64,000 bases of DNA from Torreya grandis (Eukaryota; Streptophyta; Pinopsida; Cupressales; Taxaceae), in assembly GCA_037957365.1 (NCBI GenBank), contig JARHVA010000006.1, positions 8,488,001 through 8,552,000 of the forward strand. The letters are read 5' to 3'. Below, piece by piece: positions 53,517-64,000 of this stretch. A program made the translations under genes and the position numbers. The notes under the pieces were generated by a model. That model worked only from the letters and a program-made list of their open reading frames with translations, made no database searches and was not told where the DNA came from. How positions within the stretch are numbered: position 1 is the stretch's first letter; each line of letters begins with the position of its first letter.

Positions 53517-53521
53517 TAATC
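53517..53521. repeat. TSD TAATC, left copy
   Basis: TAATC before the LTR pair. The right copy at 56847-56851 is TAATT, one C-to-T change apart. Confidence 0.7.
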
Positions 53522-54645
53522 TGTAATATCCCCAAATGGATATTTTGGAATTTACTAAAATTTCCTTACAAATACTTCATATAATTTAAATACTCAATGG
53601 CACATACAATATTAAATACTAAAAAATCAACTATATTCTTATTTCAATATTAAATACTACATATCATAATTATAAATATTGATATATAACATACACTTAC
53701 ATATATTTTAACACAAAAAATCTCCACACAACATCAATGGAGATCCTAAAAATAACACACACACACACTAGATCTACAACTATAAAGCATGATCACAATC
53801 TTTAAGTGAGAGTGTCCTACTGAACCAAAGGGGTTTCATCCTCTTATCCTAGAAAGCAATGGGGTTTTGTCTACTGATCTCATTTTTTAATAGGTTTTTG
53901 TCCATAGATGAGGCATGAATGAACAAAAGTTAAAACAATATTAAGAGAGATATATAATATGAAAAATGATTGATTTATAAAGGGATAAATCTCTCCTTAA
54001 ATAGAAAATGTATGAGAGAGAGAGAGATAAAACTTCAATAAAAAGAAAATAAATGTGCCACCTAATCCATCATTGTTGTCTTTTTTTCCATATGTAAAAA
54101 GGATTCAAAATGAAGAGAATTAAGGGAGACAAGATCAACCACCTCCATGTGACTTAGAAATGGCATCCCACCTTCACACATGGGAGCCAAATCATTCATA
54201 GTAAATTTTGTCTTTTACTCCTCATGTGCACATAAGATCTAAGAAAGGTTCTAATCACGTTTTGACCAAGTGGAAAACAAGAAAACCAGGGAGCCACCCA
54301 AGGAATGTGTGCCACTCTCACACATGTGAGAGAAATCAATGTGGGTCACTTGAAACCTATCATTTAGTGAAATCTCCACCCCACTCTTCAAATCATCTTT
54401 CCACCATGAATATTCTCTGTGGGTCATGCCACATCATCCACAAGTCACCTCCTTTGTTACATCATCATCTACATCATTTACCACAACACCATGAATAGTG
54501 GTAGTGAATAATGACCCATGAATAGTACCTATCAATAATGATCTAACACATAATTATTTCCCTACAACACCCAACTTAGCATACAAGAATTAAATAGGCT
54601 AGTGGTATTTTCAAAATGTCTCATTTAGGGAAAGTGGACATTACA
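53522..54645 (-). repeat. 3' LTR of the small LTR element
   Basis: Starts tgtaatatcccc and ends ggacattaca on the plus strand. It contains a short (GA)n at about 54014-54026 that is longer in the partner LTR. Confidence 0.88.
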
Positions 54646-55712
54646 TCCTCCATTTACAAATATTACTTGTCCCCAAACAATCTAGTTAAATTCATGGATC
54701 AAAATACCTGGATCCCAAACCAGCTATGGGAATTGGTATTTCCAAATCCTTAAACCTCTTTGGGATATAGTTGATCTACCATGAAACTGTTGCACTACTA
54801 TGATATTAATAAGAATTGGGAGCCACACACCTAGTGATGTTATAGAAAACACTCTTTTCATTTCACCTTCCAAAAGAGATCTTCAACAAATTTGTGTGTG
54901 TTATAAAGCCTTGTCAAAGCTTCCATAACTTTCTCTTCTAAAACCAATAATGGGTTCTTCAAAACTTGTAGCTTTAAAGGTCTATGATCTATATATGCAA
55001 AGTGAATTTGGTCACCACACAATAAAGTTTATGCATTGTCTTCATTTGTAGGAATAATTTCACCTTAAAATCTTACTACCTTTCTACTATAGCATGCCAA
55101 TGGCCCAATTTCCATAGTACTCATGGCTGATTTCTTCTCCACCATATCTTGGATTTCAGCTTCTTCATATGGATGATCCTTTACAACCATCTCCTTGTGT
55201 TCACTTACATGCACAACCTCCATGTCTAATGTTGGAAAATTTATTTGGTTACTTTATTCATCCAATGAAAAAGCAAAAAACTCTCATGTTATTCTACAGA
55301 TGGACTAAATAAATCCTCCAACATTTGAAATTCTACTCTCAAGGTTAGAGCATCCACTTCAACATTGTATTCATCAAATTTAGAACCTTGTTGGCCTTTA
55401 TCTTTCATGGGCACTCACTAACTACTTATAGAACTAGATCTTCTTTATTCAACAACATTTTCTTTGTCTCGGGATCCTTCATCCATTCTCTTAGATCCTT
55501 ATGATATTTTTGAAATGTTTGAAACATTTCTATCATCGATTCTTCATATGTCTTAATATTTTTGCATAATAAAAATAATTTTCTTCCATGTTTCTCAACT
55601 TAAAGATATAGATTGAAACACTCACATGCAAATATTGAAATTCCTCAACCAAAGATATGCAAAATATTCAGTTCCCTAAACAAGATGGTAGGATACATGG
55701 ATTTGATACCAT
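54646..55712 (-). other. Internal region of the small LTR element
   Basis: One minus-strand reading near 55220-54860 gives text such as VVHVSEHKEMVVKDHPYEEA and FAYIDHRPLKLQVLKNPLLV, broken by a few stops. I do not recognise a domain. It may be a relic of an element-specific ORF. The primer site lies at 55700-55711 and the polypurine tract at 54646-54655. Confidence 0.4.
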
Positions 55713-56197
55713 TATAATATATTTAAATGGGATATTTTGTAATTTACTAAAACTTCCTTAAAAATACTTCATATAATTTAAATACTCAATGGAACATACA
55801 ATATTAAATACTAAAAACTCAACTATATTCTTATTTCAATATTGAATACTACATAAAACAATTACAAATATTGATATATAATATACACTTGCATATATTT
55901 TAACAAAATAAATCTCCACACAACATCAATGGAGATCCTAAAAATATCACACACTAGAATTGCAAATATGAAGCCCAATCATAATCTCTAAATGAGATTA
56001 TCTTGCTAAACCATAGGGGTTTCATCCTTAGATCCTAGAAATCAATGGGGTTTCATCCAATGATCTCAGTATTCAATGGGTTTTAGTCCATAGAAGAGGC
56101 ATTAATGAACAAAAGTTCAAACAATATCAAGAGAGAGATATAATATGGTAAAAGATTGATTTGCAAAGGGAGAGAGCTCTCCTTAAATATAAAATGC

Positions 56198-56234
<37 letters not shown>

Positions 56235-56846
56235 CTTCAAGAATAAGAAAATAAATGTGCCACCCTCCTTCATGCATGTGATCCATCATTGTGTTCTTTG
56301 TCTCCATGTGTAAAAAGGAGTCAAAAAGAAAAACATTAAGGGAGACAAGATTAGCCACCTCCATGTGACTTAGAAATGGCATCCCACCTTCACACATGTG
56401 AGCCAAATCATTCATAGTAACTCTTGTAGTTTTAATCCCCATGTGCATATAAGATCCAAGAAAGTCTCTAGTCACTATTTGACCATGTGGCAGACAATAA
56501 ATCCATGGATCTACCCAAAGAATGTGTCCCACTCACACATGTGAGAGAAAACAATGTGGTTCAATTAAAACCTATCCTTTAGTGAAAGTTATGCCCCACT
56601 CTTTAAATCAAATTTTCCCCCATGAATATTATTTATGGGTCATGCCACATCATCCACAATTCACCTCTTCTATTGCATCATCACCTGCATCACTTGCCAC
56701 ATCACTATGAATAGTGACCTATGAATAGTAACTTATGAATAGTGATCTAACACAATTATTCCCCTAAAACACCAACTTAGCCTACAAAAATTAAATAGGT
56801 TAGTGGTCTTATATAAATGTCTCATTTAGGGAAAGGGGACTTTAAA
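55713..56846 (-). repeat. 5' LTR of the small LTR element
   Basis: Starts tataatatattt and ends ggactttaaa on the plus strand. An (AG)15 tract lies at 56201-56230. Confidence 0.88.
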
Positions 56847-56851
56847 TAATT

Positions 56852-59293
<2,442 letters not shown>

Positions 59294-60288
59294 TGTTGGA
59301 AGGATTTATGGAGGTCTATTTATATACACATAGTTCATTTCCATGCTCAAGTAGCTTTGATAGGTCCAAAACTACCAAAAACTGACCTCCCTCTCTCATC
59401 ACTCTCTTGGACAAGTCAAAGAGGTCAACCAATTTTCCTTTAGTATGGATAAGAGGAAAAGAGTTAAATTTAGTTCACTTGGTGGGTTATATTAATCCAT
59501 TTTTAATTCAATTTCATGTAAATAGTAATAGGATTAGTGATATGTGCTCTATGAAGCATCACTAATAATGTTAGTTGTTAAGGTGTGGAGCCTAAAAGCT
59601 TCACATATGAGCGCATTACCAAAGTTGCAGGTTTACACAGTCACCAGTGTCGGTCAGAAGCGACCGACGTCGATCTGGTGTAGTTGAAGAGACGCCGGCA
59701 TTGGCAGAGGATCGGCCGACGTCGGTCACAGGCAAGCAGACAGAAACTGGCATCGATTACCTGTGCGTCTAGAATGCTATTTCCGAGGATAGAACCGAGT
59801 GTTTGCATGATGAGTTTAAGTCTTAGTCTTAAGTTCGCGTTTCTATTATTAGTAAGATTGTTTTTAGAGCCCTTGTTCAAGAGGCTTAACTATTGGTTGT
59901 AAGTGCATGCTCAAGTCTCCTAATTCTATATGTAGAATTAGATCTTCTTAGCTTAGTGTGATTATTGTAGTAGTTCATTGTATGTGAATTTTGAAGAACA
60001 GTACAGAGTTGTATCAATCCAGGTTGTTGGAGTTGATTGTACTTGAGAGAGAGAGCTCTTGAGGGATAGAGATCTAGAGAGAGATCTTGTGCATCTAAGA
60101 GAGGTGTGGAAGAAAGAAGTTTCTTCAATTGTATTCCTTTTGTAAAGAGTTTAATACAAGTTTTCAGGGTGGTTTCTTGTATCTCTTGTTCTTTGCTATT
60201 ATCTGATTCTAGTTACTTATCTATCTGATTTAATTCTGCAGTTTATTGCTTTCATAAGTGTAATCATATTGTTGGTTGATCTCCAACA
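59294..60288 (+). repeat. 5' LTR of the copia element (left edge uncertain)
   Basis: The right edge is ccaaca, two bases before the primer site. A left edge at tgttggaa (59294) would mirror ctccaaca in seven of eight bases and gives about 995 bases. A start at tgttag (59569) is also possible. The partner LTR is outside the window. Confidence 0.55.
59643..59757 (+). repeat. Five GACGTCGG-like motifs in the LTR
   Basis: Variants of RCCGRCRTCGGT start at about 59643, 59663, 59694, 59715 and 59746 (spacings 20, 31, 21, 31). The fourth contains the perfect palindrome ccgacgtcgg. The same motif repeats in the pol hinge at 62679-62783. Confidence 0.75.
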
Positions 60289-60290
60289 AG

Positions 60291-60300
60291 TGGTATCAGA
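60291..60300 (+). other. Primer binding site, tRNA-iMet type
   Basis: TGGTATCAGA directly after the LTR, complementary to the 3' end of initiator tRNA-Met. Confidence 0.88.
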
Positions 60301-60449
60301 ACCTTGGTTGTAGGTTTAGATTTTGATACCCAATAATTGGTATCAAAGCTCAGGTTCACTAACAGGCAGTTCAGATCTGTGTAGTGTGTATTGATTACAG
60401 GTTGCTCACAGGAGTTTCTGTAGGGATTTTTGTTTGAGTGGGAGAAGCA

Positions 60450-63400
60450 ATGGCAGATGAAAGTAAACTGAGAATGGAGAAGTTCAATGGCAAAAACTAT
60501 CAACATTAGAGGATGCAGATAGAGGACTATCTGTAATAGAAAGATCTATACTTACCGTTAGGTGGGATTGCAAAGAAGCCCATAAACATGGAGGATGAAG
60601 AATGGGAAGTTCTTGACAAAAAGGCTCTGGGGTCTATAAGACTGAGTCTAGCATCTACTGTGATATCTAATTTATCATAGGCAAAAACAATGGTAGAGTT
60701 GATGACTACTTTAGCAAATTTGTACGAAAAACCCTCAGCTTCTAATAAGGTATATCTTATGAAGCAGCTATTTAATTTGCATATGCAGGAAGGTGGATCT
60801 GTATCTAATCACCTGAATGATTTCCATGGTATTGTAAATCAATTAAGTTCAGTCAAAATTGTATTTGATGATGAAATAAAAGCTCTTTTAATATTATGTT
60901 CTTTTCTTGAAAGTTGGCATAGCTTAGTAATGGTAGTTAGTAATACTGCATCTGTATCAAATATTTTAAAAGTAGAGGATGTTGTTAGTGTTATCCTGAA
61001 TGAGGAAATTCATAGGAAAAGCACAGAAGAGACATCTAGGAATGCTTTAAGTTTTGAGAGTAGGGGAAGGCAAAAAGAGAAGAGCAAGAAAGGGAGATCA
61101 AGATCTAAGTCTAAGGGAAGAGGTAGATCCAAATCCAAAAATAACAGAAGGCCTCAATGCTGGAATTATGAAAAGATGGGGCACATAAGCAGAGATTGCT
61201 GGTCAAAGCCTAAGGAAGACAATCAGAACGAAGGAAAAGAAGAAGCAAAGGTTGCAAGTATTGCACAAGATGCTTTAATATTCTCTTTGCATAATAATAT
61301 AGAATCTTGGGTGTTAGATTCTGGTGCATCTTTTCATGCTACCCCTAATAGGGAATATTTCTGTGACTATATCCATGGAGATTTTGGAATAGTGTATCTA
61401 GGGGATGATGAGCCTTGTAAGATTATTGGCAAAGGTAAAGTGCAGCTGAAAATGCAGAATGGCAATACATGGGTGTTGAGAGAAGTTATGCATGTTCCTA
61501 GCTTGAAGAGAAATTTGATTTCTATAGGAAAGTTAGGGGATGAGGGTTGTACAGTAACTCTCACAGCAGAATCTTGGAAGGTGACCAAGGGTGCACTTGT
61601 TATGGCTAGAGGTAAGAGAGTAGGTACTCTCTATTTGTGTAATTGTGTTACTAACAATTCTCCTTCTGTATTATCTACTTCAGATGTGGATGCAAAATTG
61701 TGGCACTCAAGGCTTGGCCACATGAGTGAGAAGGGGATGTCAATTCTTAAGTCTAAAGGTAAGCTTTCAGATTTGAAAAGCATGGATCTAGAATTTTATG
61801 AGCACTGTGTATTTGGAAAACAGAAAAGGGTTAGTTTTCTCAAGACTGGGTCTACAAAGAAGAAGCATAAGTTGTAGCTTGTTCACACAGACGTGTGGGG
61901 ACCGGCTCAGGTAGCTTCTATTGGAGGATCATAGTACTATGTTTCGTTCATAGATGATGCTAAAAGAAAGGTATGGATCTATTGTATTAAGAAGAAATCT
62001 AATGTATTTGAGACTTTTAAAATTTGGAAAGCTATGGTTGAGAATGAAATAGGCAAAAGATTAAAGTGCCTGAGATCTAACAATGGTGGAGAGTTTTGTA
62101 GTTATAAGTTCAATTGGTATTGTTACATACATGGAATCCATAGGCAGAGGACGATTCCAAGGACACCTCAGTAGAATGGAATTGCTGAAAGGATGAACAG
62201 AACAATCATGGAGCGTGCAAGATGTATGAGATTGCATGCTAGTTTGCCCTTAGAGTTTTGGGCAGAAGCTGTTGACACTGTAGTGTACCTGATTAATAGA
62301 GGACCCTCTGCAGCTCTGGATGGTGGAATTCCAGAAGAGGCTTGGACAGGTAAAAAGGTAGATCTCTCTTTTCTCAAAGTTTTTGGTTGTGAAGCCTTTG
62401 TGCACGTAGATAAGGAAAATAGAAAGAAGTTGGATGCTAAGTCTATGAGGTGCACATTTATTGGCTATGGCTCAGATGATTTTGGTTTCAAATTTTGGAA
62501 TCTAGGAACTAATAAGTTAATTAGGAGCCGTGACATTGTTTTCAATGAAAAAGTGATGTATAGTGATCAGCTAAAGAAGCTAAATCAATCTGGGCAGAGC
62601 AATAGTGAATTGGATGAGGTGATAGTCCAAAATGAGCTCGTGGGAAAAAGAAATAATCACTTGCAAGAAAACACAGAGATCGACGTCGGCAGGATAGGAA
62701 CCGGCGTCAATAGAACAGAAATTGATGTCGGTCATACAGAGACCGATGTCGGTAGGAAAGGCACCGGCATTGGTCAGGCAGAACCAGCGTCAGCCAGTAA
62801 CAGGTCTGGAGGTGATCGAGGTTGGTCACTGTCAGAGAATTTGGGTGGACAACGTGTTGTGAACGAGTCTCAGACACCCATCAGGAGGTCAAAAAGGGTA
62901 AGTAAGCCTCCAATTAGATATTCTCCTTCATTATTCTATTTATTGCTAACTGATGGTGGAGAACCAGAGAGTTTTGAAGAAGCAATATAGGTGGAGTCCA
63001 AGAGTCAGTGGGAGCGTGGCATGGTTGAGGAGATGGAGTCCTTAAGAGAGAACCAAACATGGGATTTGGTTGAGTTGCTAGTTGGTAAGAGAACACTGAA
63101 GAACAGATGGACCTACAGGTTGAAGGAAGGTGAGAATGGACAGATGAGATATAAGGCCAAATTGGTAGTGAAAGGATTTGCACAAAAGCTAGGTATTGAT
63201 TTTGGTGAGATTTTTTCTCCTATTGTTAAAATGACTTCTATACGGATTGTACTATCTTTGGTTGCTGTTGAGGATTTGCATCTTGAGTAGCTAGATGTTA
63301 AGACAACGTTTCTTCATGGAGATTTGGATGATGAAATTTATATGGAACAGCTGGAAGGATTTGAGGTCAAAGGTAAGGAGAAGTTAGTGTGCAGATTGAA

Positions 63401-64000
63401 GAAAAGCTTGTATGGCCTCAAGCAAGCTCCTAGATAGTGTTATTTAAAATTTGACAGATTTATGACTGAGCATGGCTACAGTAGGTGTCAATCTGACCAT
63501 TGTGTGTATTTTAAGAGATTGGATAATGGTAGATATATTATTCTATTGTTGTATGTAGATGATATGCTGGTTGCAGGATCACACATGTAGGATATCTCTG
63601 AGCTTAAGGTGAAATTAGCTCAAACTTTTGCTATGAAGGATTTGGGAGCAGCAAAGAAAATCCTTGGCATGAGCATTAAGAGAGACAAGAAAAATCAGAG
63701 GTTGATATTGTCTCAAGAGGATTATGTGGACAAGGTGTTGAAACGGTTCGATATGTAGGATGCTAAACCGGTAAGCACACCTTTGGCTGGACATTTTAAG
63801 TTGAGTAAAGAACAATGTCCTAATTCACATGATGAGGTAGAGTACATGAGTAAGGTCCCATATTCTTCTGCAGTAGGAAGTTTGATGTATGTAATGGTGT
63901 GTACTAGACCAGATATTGCCCAAGCAGTGGGTGTTGTAAGTAAGTATATGGACAATCCAGGAAGGGAACATTGGAAAGTAGTTCAGTGGATCCTCAAATA
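60450..64000 (+). pseudogene. Copia gag-pol polyprotein, twelve in-frame stops, no frameshift
   Basis: The ATG at 60450 (MADESKLRMEKFNGKNY) is in frame with everything to the window end. Gag runs to about 61200 and ends in a knuckle C237 to C250 whose second cysteine is tyrosine (CWNYEKMGHISRDC). Protease has DSG at 61317-61325. Integrase has HSRLGH, an altered zinc residue (TAT at 61797) and asparagine in place of the second catalytic aspartate (AAC at 62079-62081). RT has YVDD intact at 63552-63563. Stops start at 60507, 60534 (TAA), 60537, 60678, 61875, 61932, 62172, 62988, 63288, 63435, 63588 and 63756; the others are TAG. Most replace an expected Q; the first probably replaces W. Confidence 0.93.
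62679..62783 (+). repeat. Five 21-base repeats in the pol hinge
   Basis: Units start at 62679, 62700, 62721, 62742 and 62763, exactly 21 bases apart, coding for seven-residue repeats (IDVGRIG, TGVNRTE, IDVGHTE, TDVGRKG, TGIGQAE). A drifted sixth unit follows. They lie between integrase and RT, in a normally variable hinge. Confidence 0.88.

Larger units (their letters stand above)
53522..56846 (-). mobile_element. Small non-autonomous LTR element
   Basis: This 3.3-kb element has LTRs of about 1.12-1.13 kb (53522-54645 and 55713-56846) and 1.07 kb of internal DNA. On the minus strand it has an iMet-type primer site (TGGTATCAAATC, 55700-55711, with one G-to-A change from the usual form) and a polypurine tract (aaatggagga, 54646-54655). 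LTR ends TGTAAT/ATTACA form a six-base inverted repeat; 55713 reads TATAAT. The TSD is TAATC/TAATT. No RT, integrase or zinc knuckle is present. It has the same orientation and class as 47656-52669 but no obvious sequence relation. Confidence 0.87.
59294..64000 (+). mobile_element. TNT1-like Ty1/copia element, cut by the window edge
   Basis: This is a 5' LTR (3' edge fixed at about 60288), an iMet primer site (60291-60300) and one polyprotein frame from 60450 to the window end, in the copia order gag, protease, integrase, RT. Text such as KPSASNKVYLMKQLFNLHMQ and LWHSRLGHMSEKGM is typical of the TNT1/Tork group. The frame has no indels, so the insertion is fairly young, but twelve stops and lost active-site residues make it inactive. 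The 3' half (RNase H, 3' LTR) lies outside the window. Confidence 0.93.

Noticed and set aside
62168..63183. Minus-strand open frames of 89-95 codons
   Set aside because: Shadows of the copia polyprotein on the plus strand.
60450..64000. Alternative genetic code reading TAG/TAA as Gln
   Set aside because: Normal CAG codons are common in the same ORF, one stop replaces Trp, TGA stops replace Arg and Trp in the LINE, and active-site residues and LTR ends show the same C-to-T/G-to-A damage. Decay explains all of it.

Overview
The window looks like intergenic DNA from a land plant with a large, repeat-filled genome. A gymnosperm is my guess, but nothing here proves it. The evidence is the set of elements: a plant L1-type LINE with a C-terminal RNase H, two Tat-lineage Ty3/gypsy elements, a TNT1-like Ty1/copia element, two non-autonomous LTR elements with tRNA-iMet primer sites, and a plant mobile domain (PMD) relic. 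The sequence is AT-rich. I find no intact host gene, rRNA, functional tRNA or CRISPR array.

Layout. 1-3067: no readable gene, probably the 3' part of the first gypsy element. 3087-9128 (-): near full-length LINE with a perfect 19-base target site duplication (TSD). 9148-17700 (-): decayed Tat-type gypsy element, read from high to low coordinates as gag, protease, RT, two RNase H domains and integrase. 17900-20390 (+): decayed ORF of unknown family running into a possible polypurine tract and LTR. 22627-31238 (+): LTR element with TSD AAATG that has lost everything from the primer site to RNase H, keeps integrase, and carries an antisense PMD/coiled-coil relic. 31244-38390: AT-rich DNA with long TG and AC microsatellites, a 364-base duplication and a 557-base tandem array. 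38590-41648 (-): carcass of a roughly 1000-residue protein with DFA.NY and GHGKGE..G motifs. 41960-43985: degenerate tandem array. 44519-45514 (-): possible copia gag relic. 46029-46445: 30-base minisatellite. 47656-52669 (-) and 53522-56846 (-): two complete non-autonomous LTR elements. 58137-58257: (AC)60. 59294 to the end (+): copia element, cut by the window edge inside its RT/RNase H region.

Decay. One mutational process explains most of the damage. In nearly every carcass the premature stops sit where glutamine (CAG/CAA), and less often arginine (CGA) or tryptophan (TGG), is expected, and LTR ends have changed from TG to TA or CA to TA. These are C-to-T and G-to-A changes, as expected from deamination of methylated cytosine. 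The copia polyprotein is the clearest case: twelve stops (eleven TAG, one TAA) in one frame and no frameshift over 3.55 kb.

Least explained items: the DFA.NY/GHGKGE protein relic, the antisense PMD ORF inside a 5'-deleted gypsy element, the G-patch ORF and tRNA-like pol III boxes in the 47.7-52.7 kb element, and a 21-base repeat shared by the copia LTR and its pol hinge. Family assignments rest on recognised motifs, not on database searches.
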